64,000 nt of DNA from Streptomyces eurocidicus (GCF_002891295.1 NZ_LGUI01000006.1:434001-498000); one strand, 5' to 3'. Positions 1-9,063 are shown, counted from the stretch's first letter. Numbers and translations are program-made. The notes: generated by a model not told the origin, from the letters alone.

Positions 1-207
1 GAGGGTGTACGACGCCACGACCCACTGGAGTCCGCTGATACCCAGGCCGAGGTTCTCCCCCATGCCGGGCAGCGCGTTGGTGACGGCCAGGTTGTCCAGC
101 ATGGCCATGAACGCGGCGGTGGAGACCACCGCCAGGGTGACGTTGCCGCGCCCGGGGCTCGTCGCCCTTTCCTCCGGGACGGTTCCGGCGGCGTGGCCGG
201 CGGTCAC
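1..207 (-). CDS. MFS drug/metabolite exporter, DHA2 type (N-terminal part only)
   Basis: Sixty-nine codons are visible before the gene leaves the window. After a polar leader the protein enters a first membrane helix containing FMAMLDNLAVTNALPGMG, the classical LDxxVVxxALP motif of TM1 in the 14-helix EmrB/QacA (DHA2) branch of the major facilitator superfamily, followed by LQWVVASYTL at the start of TM2. The GTG start overlaps the TGA stop of the upstream condensation-domain gene in a 4-base GTGA, so the two are translationally coupled. Inference: it exports the product of this biosynthetic locus. Most of the gene is missing, so substrate and integrity cannot be judged. Confidence 0.8.
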   Translation of the reverse strand, partial: MTAGHAAGTVPEERATSPGRGNVTLAVVSTAAFMAMLDNLAVTNALPGMGENLGLGISGLQWVVASYTL

Positions 208-1706
208 GGCCGCGCCCGGTCTCCGGCACCGGCTTCCGGCGACCGCGTTCGCCCACCTACCGCCGGCGGGCCGAAGGAGCCGACGCACCGGCCCGGATCG
301 GCGGCGGTCATGGCGTCGATCAGGAGCAGCAACTGTTGTTGATGGCTCATCAGGCCGGCTCGGGAGTACCGCTCGCGGGCGCCCTGTACGTCCAGCCGTG
401 GCCCGGCGCCGTCGCGCCGGTCCAGAACGAGAAGCTTCAGGCGGGCCGGCCGGCCGGCGGCGAGGTGGACGCCGGAAACGGTGCAGGGGCTACCGGCCAT
501 GCTGAGGGGGCGACCGACCGGCATGACGTTGACGACCAGCGAGAACCAGGAGGCGATGCTGCCGGGCAGGCCCAGGTCACGGGCCAGATCCTCACCGGGG
601 TAGCGCTGATGGGCCACCGCCTGGTTCATCGTGCGGTCGACCTGGGTGAGCAGTTCGGCCAGCGGCATGCCCGAGCGGACCCTGAGGCGCAAGGGCACGA
701 TGTTGTGGAGCACGCCCGGGGTGGTCAGGAGCCGGCGCCGCGGGCGGCCGGCGACGGCCAGGCCGAGCACCACCTCCGGTGCCTCCGTCAGCCGGTGCGC
801 GTACACCGCCGCCGCGGCGTAGACGAACCGTGACCGCGCGACCCCGGCGAGGCGGGCCGCCTTGTGGAGGGTCTCCGGGCATGCGAGTGGACGCTCCCCG
901 CTCACACACAGGGCCTGCTGGGCCAGGTACCCGCTGTCCGCCTCCTCCCGCGCGTCGTCTTCCCGCACGTCTGCGACGGCCGGGCGGACGGGCAGCGGTG
1001 CCGGGTCCGGCGGATCGCCGAACGTCCGCTTCCAATAGGCGCCATCGGCGGCGTACTGCGGTGAGGACCGGTAGTCCAGGTCGGCTTTCACCAGGTCCGC
1101 CAGCGATCCGAACGGGGACGCGCCCACCGGCTCGCCGGCCGCCAGCAGCGTGTACACCTGTGTGAACCGGCGCGTGATCAGGAAGAGGCTGAGGCCGTCC
1201 GCCACCATGTGGTGGGCGCTGAGGTAGCACAGCCAGTGGTCCGCCCGCAGCCCGATCAGTGCGCACCGGAAGAGCGGTCCGCGTGCCGGGTCGACCGGTG
1301 CGGCCATGTCCGCCGCGATCCAGTGACGCGCCGCGCCGTGCGGGTCGGGGTCACCGCTGACATCGACACACGCCCAAGCGCCGTCGGCCGCCGGGTGTAT
1401 CTCCTGCACGGGACCGTCCGGGGTGTCGACGATGCGCACGCGCAGCGTGTCGGCCTCGGCGAGGACCTGTCTCATCGCCGCTTCGAACAGCCCTGTGTCG
1501 ACCGGTCCGTGTATGTGCACGCACTGGCTGATCCGGTACGCCTCGTGGGCACCGGACGCGTCCCGCTCGGCGAGCCATATCTTGCGTTGCGCCGCGGTCA
1601 GCGGCAGTACGCGCGGGCCGGTGCGCGCTGTGCGGCCTTCGTCGCCGGGGCCGTCCTTCGGGCCGGGAGCGTATGGAGTCACACCTCTGGAACCGGGCAT
1701 CGGCAC
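204..1706 (-). CDS. Free-standing NRPS condensation-domain protein
   Basis: A 500-aa protein consisting essentially of one condensation domain. Core motif C1 appears as LPLTAAQRKIWLAERD (residues 35-50) and the catalytic C3 motif as HHMVADG (165-171), matching HHxxxDG with the second His as the presumed catalytic base. No adenylation or carrier domain is attached, so it must act in trans on a carrier-bound acyl group, plausibly that of the divergently encoded ACP at 2268. C domains of this kind form amides or esters between carrier-bound acyl or aminoacyl groups and an acceptor amine or alcohol. It is coupled to the downstream MFS gene. The ATG at 1706 or a second ATG six bases in are both possible starts; the first ~33 residues look poorly conserved. 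Confident on domain, not on substrate. Confidence 0.85.
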   Translation of the reverse strand: MPMPGSRGVTPYAPGPKDGPGDEGRTARTGPRVLPLTAAQRKIWLAERDASGAHEAYRISQCVHIHGPVDTGLFEAAMRQVLAEADTLRVRIVDTPDGPVQEIHPAADGAWACVDVSGDPDPHGAARHWIAADMAAPVDPARGPLFRCALIGLRADHWLCYLSAHHMVADGLSLFLITRRFTQVYTLLAAGEPVGASPFGSLADLVKADLDYRSSPQYAADGAYWKRTFGDPPDPAPLPVRPAVADVREDDAREEADSGYLAQQALCVSGERPLACPETLHKAARLAGVARSRFVYAAAAVYAHRLTEAPEVVLGLAVAGRPRRRLLTTPGVLHNIVPLRLRVRSGMPLAELLTQVDRTMNQAVAHQRYPGEDLARDLGLPGSIASWFSLVVNVMPVGRPLSMAGSPCTVSGVHLAAGRPARLKLLVLDRRDGAGPRLDVQGARERYSRAGLMSHQQQLLLLIDAMTAADPGRCVGSFGPPAVGGRTRSPEAGAGDRARP

Positions 1707-2267
1707 CTCCCATGGGGCTTCGGACGAGCCTCCCCGTCGCCCTCCGGGTTACGCCGTGTGGTCTACATATCCGCGTGTAACCACCCGAACGAGGGACATG
1801 GCCGGCCCCTCAAGGGCGGCGGACGCGGTCTGCCGCCCGGGCCGCGCACATGCATATCCCGAACGGCAACCACAAGACCCTCCTGGCGGCGCGCGGGCGT
1901 TCCCGTAACCGCGTCCGCGCCTCCGGCCGCTCCTTCCCGCGCCCCAACTCCCGTCGGCAGGACGCATACAGACGTTCCCTCAGCGACATACTTGCGTTGC
2001 GCATGAAACACAAAGCGATAGCACGACAGGTGTGCTGAGCCTGGTTTCGAGCTCTTGCCGGGCCGGCCCGGGACCGTGCGGGACGCGCTGGTCGTCGGCC
2101 TCTTCACCGAGGACACCCCGCCCAGTCGCCACTTCGAGTGCCCGACGGTGCTGCCCGGCCCGGCCGGCGGACAGGATCAGGAACGCACCGGCCCCGTGCC
2201 CTGTACGCACGGATGAACACGAGCAAGGGCCTCCCTCCGTCCCCGTGAGAGAACAGGAGCTGTTGGC
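1707..2267. other. Divergent intergenic region between C-domain and ACP genes
   Basis: About 560 bases lie between the minus-strand condensation gene and the plus-strand ACP gene. Open frames here lack ribosome sites or recognisable protein content, and I identify no gene. It must contain promoters for both transcription units. The AT-richer stretch 1755-1785 just upstream of the condensation gene is a candidate minus-strand promoter, but no convincing -35/-10 pair can be assigned by eye. Confidence 0.4.
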
Positions 2268-2528
2268 ATGACGAGTCCCTTGGACCAGTCCGCGCTTCCC
2301 GAGAATTTCGTCTCCCTGCTGACCGACCACCTGAGAATTCCGGTACCTCCCGACGGGCTCTCGGCCGCGACGACCCTGGAGAGCCTCGACATCGACTCAC
2401 TGGCCTTGATGGAACTCATGGTGGCGGCCGAGGAGGTGTTCGGGGTCGTCCTGCCCGACGACGCCCTGGACCTCACCCCGTCCACCACCCTCGGCGAGGC
2501 GGCGAAGGTGTTCGATGAGGCGACCTGA
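2268..2528 (+). CDS. Acyl carrier protein
   Basis: An 86-aa acidic carrier protein. The phosphopantetheine attachment Ser44 lies in LDIDSLALMEL, the canonical (L)D-S-L motif at the start of helix II, and the rest (DFxxxLTDHLRI near the N-terminus, VFGVVLPDDALDLTPSTTLG near the C-terminus) fits the four-helix ACP fold. A GGAG ribosome site lies about 10 bases before the ATG. Its last 14 bases overlap the following ketosynthase gene, so the two are expressed together and probably act as a pair. Family knowledge: it carries the growing acyl chain as a thioester. Whether it belongs to polyketide, specialised fatty acid or NRPS-like chemistry cannot be told from sequence alone; the neighbouring C domain makes a hybrid lipid-amide product plausible. 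Confidence 0.9.
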   Translation: MTSPLDQSALPENFVSLLTDHLRIPVPPDGLSAATTLESLDIDSLALMELMVAAEEVFGVVLPDDALDLTPSTTLGEAAKVFDEAT

Positions 2529-3738
2529 CGTCGCGATCACCGGGCTGGGCCTGGTGACTCCGGCAGGGCACACCACCGAGGCGAACTGGGCGACCTTGTG
2601 CCGGGGCCGCTCGACGGCCGCCACCGACCCCCTCCTGGCAGGGCTGCCCGTCGACTTCTCCTGCCGGGTCGTGGACTTCGACGCCGAGGCGGAGCTCGGC
2701 CGGCTCGCACAACGCCTGGACCCCTTCGCACAGTTCGCCGTGGTCGCCGCCCGGCAGGCGATCACCGACGCCGGCCTCGAGCCGCGCACCTGGCGAGGGG
2801 AGCGGGTCGGGGTCGTGCTGGGCGTCGGCAGCACCAGCATGAGTACGTACGAATCCGTCTTCCGGCACCTCCACGCGGGAGAGCCGGAGCGTGTCTCCCC
2901 GCTCGCGCTGCCGCGCAGCCTGCCCAACATGGCGGCGGGGGAGGTGGCGCTCGACCTGGGGGCACAGGGACCGAATTTCACCGTCTCCACGGCATGCGCC
3001 TCGGGCGCCACCGCGATCGGGGTCGCGCGGGACCTGCTGCGCTCGGGCGTGTGCGACATCGTGCTGACGGGCGGCGCCGAGGGGGCACGGACCCGCATCG
3101 CCTCCGCGTGCTTCGCGCGGATGCGGGCGCTGTCCCGGCGCCGGGACCGACCGGACCTCGCCAGCCGGCCGTTCGACGCGGCGCGTGACGGTTTCGTCCT
3201 CGGCGAGGGCGCCGCCGTCCTCGTACTGGAACGGCTGTCCACCGCGCGGGCCCGCCGGGCACCGGTGCAGGCCCTGCTGCGCGGCTACGGGGCCAGTGCC
3301 GACGCGCACCACCCCATCTCCCCGCACCCCGAGGGCCGGGGCGTACTGCAAGCCATCGCCGCCGCTCTCGAGGACGCCGGGTGCCGGCCGAAGGACATCG
3401 GGCACATCAACGCGCACGGCACCTCCACCCCCAGGAACGACGCGCTGGAGGCGGCGGCCCTCTCCCGGGTCTTCGGGGACCTCATGCCACCGGTCACCGC
3501 CCCCAAGGGCGTCATCGGTCATTCCCTCGGTGCGGCCGGGGCGATCGAGGCCGCCTACACCGTCCTCGCGCTCCGCCACCGGACGGTGCCTCCGGTGGCG
3601 AACTTCCAGGACCAGGACACGGATCACAAGCTCGACATCGTCGCCGGAGACCCACGCCCCGTCCACTCGGACACCGCCCTGAGCTTCTCCTTCGGTTTCG
3701 GCGGGCAGAACGCGGTCCTGCTGCTCACGGCTCCCTGA
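2515..3738 (+). CDS. Beta-ketoacyl-ACP synthase (FabF/KAS II-like)
   Basis: A 407-aa condensing enzyme of the thiolase superfamily. The complete Cys-His-His triad is present: Cys161 in VSTACASGA, His301 in NAHGTSTPRND and His336 in GVIGHSLGAAGAIEA. It therefore should both accept an acyl group and decarboxylate a malonyl-ACP extender, unlike chain-length-factor partners, which lack the Cys. The start overlaps the ACP gene by 14 bases, a typical translationally coupled ACP/KS arrangement. No ketoreductase, dehydratase or acyltransferase is visible nearby, so it must borrow these from elsewhere or from genes left of the window. Codon use and GC are like the neighbours. Alternatives are a type II PKS KS-alpha or an enediyne/aryl-polyene-type KS; FabF-like is the safest call. 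Confidence 0.9.
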   Translation: MRRPDVAITGLGLVTPAGHTTEANWATLCRGRSTAATDPLLAGLPVDFSCRVVDFDAEAELGRLAQRLDPFAQFAVVAARQAITDAGLEPRTWRGERVGVVLGVGSTSMSTYESVFRHLHAGEPERVSPLALPRSLPNMAAGEVALDLGAQGPNFTVSTACASGATAIGVARDLLRSGVCDIVLTGGAEGARTRIASACFARMRALSRRRDRPDLASRPFDAARDGFVLGEGAAVLVLERLSTARARRAPVQALLRGYGASADAHHPISPHPEGRGVLQAIAAALEDAGCRPKDIGHINAHGTSTPRNDALEAAALSRVFGDLMPPVTAPKGVIGHSLGAAGAIEAAYTVLALRHRTVPPVANFQDQDTDHKLDIVAGDPRPVHSDTALSFSFGFGGQNAVLLLTAP

Positions 3739-3921
3739 GCATCGGCCCGTCCATCAGGGCGCGGTGGTGCCGGGCGCGTCGGCGGCTCCCCGCGCCCGCG
3801 CGTGACACCGTGCTGCCGTCGGTCGCCGGATTCCGTGCCGTGCCACGGGACATGGCCCGGGCCGGGGCGGGAGGATGTCGCCGTCGGTGCGGGGTGGTCT
3901 TGTGGGAGGGGTCGGACAGGC

Positions 3922-4464
3922 ATGGGTGGAAGGTTCTCGTGGGGCAGAAGGCTCGGGTGCGTGGTGGCGGCGTCGCTGGCCGCGCTGGTGCACATGGCAC
4001 CTGACGCGTCGGCACATGAGTCGGCACATGAGTCGCGCGCTGCCGTGAACTGCGTGGGGAGCAACACCGTTTCGTTCTCGCCCGGTCTGTCACTGGCGGC
4101 GCGGCGGACGCTGATCGGCGGCAGTGGTGCGTACACATGCCTTTCCACGGACCCGGCGCTGCGGTCGGGGACGTCCTCGATCGACGGCGGCGGGCGGAAC
4201 GGCTGTTTCTTCTCCGACGCGACCACCGTCGAGCGGGTCACGTGGAACACCGGGGAGCGGACGACGGTCGTGTACCACTTGGGGAACGTACAGCAGGTGG
4301 CCGGGCAGGCGGTCGTCCTGGTCATGGGCCGGGTGGTGGAGGGGAGGTTCGAGGGACGTACGGTCGCCTCCCCGGGGCTTCAGGTCACGCTCGATCCGCT
4401 GAGGTGCGCGTCGAAGCGCGGAGTGGAGCTGATCACCGGACCGTCGACGCTGGTGATCCTCTGA
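3922..4464 (+). CDS. Small secreted four-cysteine protein, function unknown
   Basis: The ATG at 3922 is chosen because GGGAGGGG lies about 10 bases upstream and because it gives a good Sec signal peptide: basic N-region, hydrophobic core VVAASLAALV and an ASA cleavage site near residue 31. The mature part (~150 aa) holds four cysteines (NCVGS, YTCLS, NGCFF, LRCAS) that could make two disulfides, and is rich in short polar/valine-alternating stretches suggesting beta strands. Just after the cleavage site a 12-base unit is repeated in tandem, giving HESAHES. An upstream in-frame ATG at 3802 would add 40 residues and bury the signal peptide, so it is rejected. I do not recognise the family. Confidence 0.75.
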   Translation: MGGRFSWGRRLGCVVAASLAALVHMAPDASAHESAHESRAAVNCVGSNTVSFSPGLSLAARRTLIGGSGAYTCLSTDPALRSGTSSIDGGGRNGCFFSDATTVERVTWNTGERTTVVYHLGNVQQVAGQAVVLVMGRVVEGRFEGRTVASPGLQVTLDPLRCASKRGVELITGPSTLVIL

Positions 4465-4519
4465 CCGCGAGGCCGTGCTGAGGGGCGGCGCCGGGCCGGC
4501 CGTCGCGGCAGACGTCGTG

Positions 4520-7363
4520 TCAGGTGTCGCGGCCGTAGCGGGTGACCAGCTCCAGCACGTACGCGACATCGGCACGGGTGCTGGTGGGATTGATAGTGCA
4601 CATGCGCAGCACGGTGGCTCCGCGCACCGTGGTGGTGAGGAGGACGGCGCCGCCGTCGGCGCACACCCTCCGGCTGATGTACGCCTGCGCCGTGCCGGCG
4701 TCCCATGTCGCGGGCGCGTCCCGGTGCCGGTAGCGGAAGGTGAGGATGGCGAGGCCGGGTGGTGTGACCAGCTCCAGCTCGGGGTGGGCCTCGACGAGTC
4801 CGGCGGCGTACTCGGCGAGGTCCGCTCCCCGCTCGATGGCCCGGCGAAAGGCCCCGGCGCCGAAGGTCTTCAGGGAGAGCCAGAGCTTCAGGGCGCGCAG
4901 ACCGCGGCTCTGCTGCGGACCGTAGTCGGAGAGGTTGACCTCCTCGCTCGCCGGGGCGGCCGGATGGGCCGGCCGGAGATACCCCTGGTCCAGGGAGTGG
5001 CGCGCCACGCCGAAGGTCTCCGGGAGCAGTTCGGGCCTCCGTAGCAGGACACAGCCGATCTCGTAGGGCTGGAACAGCCATTTGTGCGGGTCGACGGTGA
5101 GGGAGTCGGCCCGGCCGAGGGCGTTCCGCAGGTGCCGGCCGCGTGGGGTGGCGGTGACGGCCGCGCCGTGGGCGCCGTCGATGTGCAGCCACATGTCTTC
5201 CTCCTGGCACAGGTCGGCCACGCGGTCGAGCGGGTCGACGGCCCCGGTGCCGGTGGTGCCCAGCGTGGCGACGACGGCGAAGGGGCGCAGCCCCGCACGG
5301 CGGTCGCGGCCGACGCGTTCGGCCAGGGCGGCGGTGTCCAGGCGCAGGTCGGCGTCCGGGGGCAGGACGGTGAGCTGTTCGCGGGCGAGGCCCAGGAGGT
5401 GCGCCGCCTGGGCGACGGAGGGGTGGGCCTGGGAGGAGCAGTACAGCCGGGCGGGTGGCCGCGGGAGGCCGTCGAGCCGGTGGTCGCGGGCGACGGCCAG
5501 GCAGGTGAGGTTGGCCATGGACCCGCCGCTGACGAACAGTCCGCCATGGCCGTCCGGGAGGCCCAGGAACGCCTTGAGCCAGCGCAGGGTGGTCAGTTCG
5601 ATCTGGGTGGGGCCCGCCCCGACGAGCCAGGCGCCGGGGACGGAGAGGTACGCGGAGGCCAGCGCGTCGGCGAGGACGGCCGGGAAGTTGCCGGTGGAGG
5701 GCACGAAGGCGAAGCAGCGCGGGTGGTCCAGCCGGGTCGCCTCGGCGAGTGCCCGCTCGGTGACCTGGTCGAGGAGGCCGGGCAGGTCACGGGTGCCGTG
5801 CTCGGGGAGGGGCTCGTCGAGGGCGGCCCGGAGAGCGCCGGGTGAGGGGGCGTGGCAGGGCGGCCGGGAGCCGGGGGTGGTCATCCGGTCGATGACGAGT
5901 TCGACGGCGTGGTGTCCCGCCTCGCGCATCCGCCGCTCGTCCAGCCGCAGTGGGGGCGGCTCGGCACCGGCGCGCCGGTCGTCTTCCCGCTCGGTGTTCC
6001 GGTCGTCCTCCTCGGCGTCTACGGCGTCTTCGGCGCCTACGGCGAGGGCGCCGATCCAGGCCGAGGCGCCGGGCCGCAGCCGCGGGCGGGGCAGCGGCTC
6101 CGCGACCGGCCGCGGGAACTGGACGAGCGCCAGCTCCTGGCCCGCGGTGACCGGCCCGGAGCGGGCGACGGCCCACCACAGGGCCTCGTCGTCGGCCAGC
6201 CGGGACACCACGGGCGGCCCGGGAAGCGGCCCCGTCACCGCGTGTCCGTCCCTGCGGTAGCGCCCCGTCGGGCGCGGGTGGCGCACCACGGTGTCCGTAC
6301 GGGCATGCACCACGAGCTGACTGTGGCGCGGGCCGGGCGGCGGCGGTCCGGCCACCGGAGGGGGCAGGGCGGGCAGGAGGAAGGACAGGACGTGCAGGCC
6401 CAGGCTCGGCAGCAGGCCTGCCGCGCTCTCGGCGGCCTGGACCAGGGACACCACCGTCTGGAAGCGCGGATTGACCTCGACCGCGCACAGCCGGCCGCCC
6501 TCCTCCACCAGGTCCAGGCCGAAGACACCGCGGAAGCCGCGCCCCCGCAGGACCTCGCCCACGTGGTACGCGGCCGCTCGGGCCTGTCCGTGCAGCCCCT
6601 CGGGCAGGTCGTCCGGGCCGACGAGCTGGTTGCCGCAGTGCGCGCCCCAGGAGGCGCCCAGCTCGGGCAGCCCGACGAGCTGGTGGGAGACCGCCGAGAC
6701 GACGGTCCGATCGGGCCCGGCGCACGCGGTGACGGTCAGGGAGATCCCGGGAGCGAAACGGCTGAGCTTGACGGGTTCGTCCGGCCAGGCTTCCAGGCAC
6801 GCCCGCAGGCCCGGCACCCCGTCGACGAGGGCGGTCCCGCGCCCGATGAGGTTGTTCGCCGCCCGCTGGGCGACGGCACGCGGCCACCGGCCGTTCCAGT
6901 ACGCCTCCGCCGGCTCGCGGCCCGTCGCGGGAATCACCAGGAAGGGCGGGACGGGGACGCCGGCTTCGGCGAACAGCCGGGTGGCGCTGATCTTGTCGGC
7001 GGCCCACGCCGTGACGCCGGCGTCCGGGGCCAGCAACCGACAGCCGTGCGTACGGGCCCAGGTACGGGCGTTGTCCCCGTGCTCGGGAGCGAAGGACACG
7101 CAGACACGGCGTGGAGCGGGCGGGCCCGGCCGCCGGCCGGGCGGGGGTTCCGGCAAGGGCTGCCAGGCGGAGACCGGTTCGTGCCGGAGCCAGGCGGGCG
7201 CCGGCACGAACGAGGCGCTCACGGCGGGGCAGTGGTCGAGCCACACGACCTCGTCGACCAGTCCGGCCAGGAGCCGCAGACCGGTCCGTACATCGACGCC
7301 CTCGATGTCCCCCGCGGTCCGCGGGGCGGGGCTCACTCGCTCACTCACCTGTCGCACTGCCAC
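4520..7363 (-). CDS. ATP-grasp ligase fused to PLP-dependent group II decarboxylase
   Basis: A 947-aa two-domain protein. Residues ~90-330 form an ATP-grasp domain: ADKISATRLFAEAGVPVPP is the typical entry to the ATP-binding lobe and LDLVEEGG...AVEVNPRFQ carries the metal-binding Glu/Asn. After a proline-rich then acidic linker (~400-470), residues ~480-947 form a complete group II (aromatic-amino-acid/glutamate type) decarboxylase, with HIDGAHGAAV and the PLP lysine K761 in TVDPHKWLFQP. Family knowledge: ATP-grasp enzymes join a carboxylate to an amine through an acyl phosphate; group II enzymes turn amino acids into amines. Inference: the fusion decarboxylates an amino acid and amidates the amine, or ligates first. 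Several in-frame GTG codons (7363, 7357, 7348, 7336) compete as start. It overlaps the upstream decarboxylase gene. Confidence 0.85.
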   Translation of the reverse strand: MAVRQVSERVSPAPRTAGDIEGVDVRTGLRLLAGLVDEVVWLDHCPAVSASFVPAPAWLRHEPVSAWQPLPEPPPGRRPGPPAPRRVCVSFAPEHGDNARTWARTHGCRLLAPDAGVTAWAADKISATRLFAEAGVPVPPFLVIPATGREPAEAYWNGRWPRAVAQRAANNLIGRGTALVDGVPGLRACLEAWPDEPVKLSRFAPGISLTVTACAGPDRTVVSAVSHQLVGLPELGASWGAHCGNQLVGPDDLPEGLHGQARAAAYHVGEVLRGRGFRGVFGLDLVEEGGRLCAVEVNPRFQTVVSLVQAAESAAGLLPSLGLHVLSFLLPALPPPVAGPPPPGPRHSQLVVHARTDTVVRHPRPTGRYRRDGHAVTGPLPGPPVVSRLADDEALWWAVARSGPVTAGQELALVQFPRPVAEPLPRPRLRPGASAWIGALAVGAEDAVDAEEDDRNTEREDDRRAGAEPPPLRLDERRMREAGHHAVELVIDRMTTPGSRPPCHAPSPGALRAALDEPLPEHGTRDLPGLLDQVTERALAEATRLDHPRCFAFVPSTGNFPAVLADALASAYLSVPGAWLVGAGPTQIELTTLRWLKAFLGLPDGHGGLFVSGGSMANLTCLAVARDHRLDGLPRPPARLYCSSQAHPSVAQAAHLLGLAREQLTVLPPDADLRLDTAALAERVGRDRRAGLRPFAVVATLGTTGTGAVDPLDRVADLCQEEDMWLHIDGAHGAAVTATPRGRHLRNALGRADSLTVDPHKWLFQPYEIGCVLLRRPELLPETFGVARHSLDQGYLRPAHPAAPASEEVNLSDYGPQQSRGLRALKLWLSLKTFGAGAFRRAIERGADLAEYAAGLVEAHPELELVTPPGLAILTFRYRHRDAPATWDAGTAQAYISRRVCADGGAVLLTTTVRGATVLRMCTINPTSTRADVAYVLELVTRYGRDT

Positions 7364-8834
7364 TCGCCCGAGGAGCGGGCCACGATGCCTTGGCGAGCTG
7401 TTCCACCCGCTGGTGCAGGCGCTCCAGATACGGCTCGCTCTCCGGTTTCATCAGCACGCTGCGCAGTACGTGGGTGTCGTCGCCGTCCGCGACGGCATCG
7501 GCGCGGCGGGCGGTGAACGCGTCGGCGGTGACACGGGCGACGCTGAGGAAGACGGGGTCCTCCTTGGCGTTCATCCCCCGGTGGAGCACCTCCTTGCTCG
7601 CCGCGCCGACATGGGACAGGCGTGGTGGCGGACTCCCCGGAGCGGCCGGGTAGTACGTCACGATGTCGAGCTCGGGAGGCTGGTACGGCTCCAGGTACGG
7701 AGAGGCGCTGATCAGCTCGGCCCAGCGGACGGCGGCCCGGCGCCCGGCGGCGAGCACCGCCCCGAGCCCGTCAGGGGTGAGCGGCAGCAGTTTCAGGGTC
7801 AGCCACAGAGCGGCGGCGGCCGCACCGGAGCGGGAGCATTCGAGGCTGATCTCCCCCAGGTGGGGCCGGTGGGAGGTGAAGTAGGTGTAGGGCGAGTCGT
7901 GCCGGAAGAACCGGGCGACGTCCGGGTCCCCGAACAGCACCGCTCCACAGCCGTACGGCTGCAGACCGTGCTTGTGCGGATCGATCGCCACCGAATCGCA
8001 CCGCGCGAGCGCCCGCAGGGCGTCGCCGGTCTCCGGCGCGACGGGCGCCCCTTCCCCGTCGGCCTTCTCGTCGGCCAGCAACCGGAAGAAGCCGCCGTAA
8101 GCGGCGTCGGCGTGGACGCGCACCCCGTACCGGCGCGCCAGCGGGACGATACGGTGCAGCGGATCGACGGCACCCAGCGCCGTCGTGCCCGTGGTGACGA
8201 CGACCGTCCCGGCGACCCCGGTGGACAGCAGCCGGTCCAGCTCGCCCGTGTCCATGCGCCCACGGTCGTCCACCGGCACCGTGAACACGGGGACGCCCAG
8301 CAGATGGCACATCCGGGCGTGTGTGTAGTGCGCCTCGGCGCTGACGGCCACCCCCGTGCCGGGACGGCTCTCCCGGGCGACGAACAGGGCTTCGAGGTTC
8401 GCCTGAGTGCCGCTGCTGGTCAGGTGCCCCAGGTGGGCCGCGAACCCGGCCATCCCCGCGAGCTGCTCCACCACCTCCTCCTCCATGGCGGAGGTCGCCG
8501 GACCGCCGTCCAGCGCGTGGTTGTTGGAGTTGACCAGCATGGCGGCCGCGTAGCCGGCGACCGCCACCGGGTGCGGCGGCTTGAGCATCTGCCCCGCGTA
8601 ACAGGGGTGGAAGAAGGGGTAACTGCCGCGCAGCCGGGCGGTCAGTTCCTCGAACGCCGCCGCACAGGCCGCTTCGTCGACGGCCGTCGCGGTATGCGCC
8701 GCGAACTCGCCGTACGTGCCCGCCCATTCCCGGAAGGCTTCGACTCCCCGCCCGAGCCAGTACCCCAGCTCCATGCCCACCCCCGACCCCGGCCCCATCG
8801 GCCCGATCACCGTAGCGTCAGGAAATAACCTCAT
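7341..8834 (-). CDS. PLP-dependent group II decarboxylase (stand-alone)
   Basis: About 497 aa from the ATG at 8834 (a TTG at 8852 would add six residues; either is possible). The fold-type I decarboxylase signature is clear: HLTSSGTQANLEAL, VHADAAYGGFF with the PLP-pairing Asp, and the Schiff-base lysine at about residue 288 in AIDPHKHGLQPYG. The conserved His usually seen in AHxS is present as HYTHARM. It is only distantly similar to the decarboxylase half of the next gene, so this is a pair of different decarboxylases rather than a recent duplication. The stop overlaps the likely start region of the fusion gene, indicating an operon. Substrate unknown; aromatic or acidic amino acids are the usual ones in this family. 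Confidence 0.88.
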   Translation of the reverse strand: MRLFPDATVIGPMGPGSGVGMELGYWLGRGVEAFREWAGTYGEFAAHTATAVDEAACAAAFEELTARLRGSYPFFHPCYAGQMLKPPHPVAVAGYAAAMLVNSNNHALDGGPATSAMEEEVVEQLAGMAGFAAHLGHLTSSGTQANLEALFVARESRPGTGVAVSAEAHYTHARMCHLLGVPVFTVPVDDRGRMDTGELDRLLSTGVAGTVVVTTGTTALGAVDPLHRIVPLARRYGVRVHADAAYGGFFRLLADEKADGEGAPVAPETGDALRALARCDSVAIDPHKHGLQPYGCGAVLFGDPDVARFFRHDSPYTYFTSHRPHLGEISLECSRSGAAAAALWLTLKLLPLTPDGLGAVLAAGRRAAVRWAELISASPYLEPYQPPELDIVTYYPAAPGSPPPRLSHVGAASKEVLHRGMNAKEDPVFLSVARVTADAFTARRADAVADGDDTHVLRSVLMKPESEPYLERLHQRVEQLAKASWPAPRASGSATGE

Positions 8835-8917
8835 CCCGACAATCGGTGACAATCACCCGAAGGGGTCACACGGGGCGTGCGCGACCGAATCCTGCGCGCC
8901 GGTGGGGGCACGCGGCG

Positions 8918-9063
8918 TCACAGGACGGCGGCGATGGCCCCGCAGGAGAAGCCGACGCCGAAGGACAGGAGCAGGGCCCGGCGCCCGGCCGCAGGCCGCC
9001 TTCCTCCCGGGCCATGGCGAGGGAGTCCCACTCGGCACACCGGCGCGGATCACCACAACCGAC
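8918..9063 (-). pseudogene. 3' remnant of a KAS III-like condensing enzyme, frameshifted
   Basis: On the minus strand, one frame reads AEWDSLAMAREEGGLRPG, then the next frame continues RRALLLSFGVGFSCGAIA and ends AVL-stop at 8918. Together this is the recognisable C-terminus of a FabH/KAS III-type protein (helix with the ...AREEGRLRPG pattern followed by the LLxxFGxGFxxGA strand), split by a one-base frameshift near 8985. Upstream of about 9063 the similarity is lost and the next gene begins at 9122, so the N-terminal ~85% including the active-site Cys is gone. KAS III enzymes start acyl chains or act as acyltransferases, so this supports the view that the surrounding locus once made an acylated product and has partly decayed. 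Confidence 0.6.

Noticed and set aside
3802..3921. Upstream start for the secreted four-cysteine protein
   Set aside because: It would bury the signal peptide behind 40 residues and lacks a ribosome site; the ATG at 3922 has both features.
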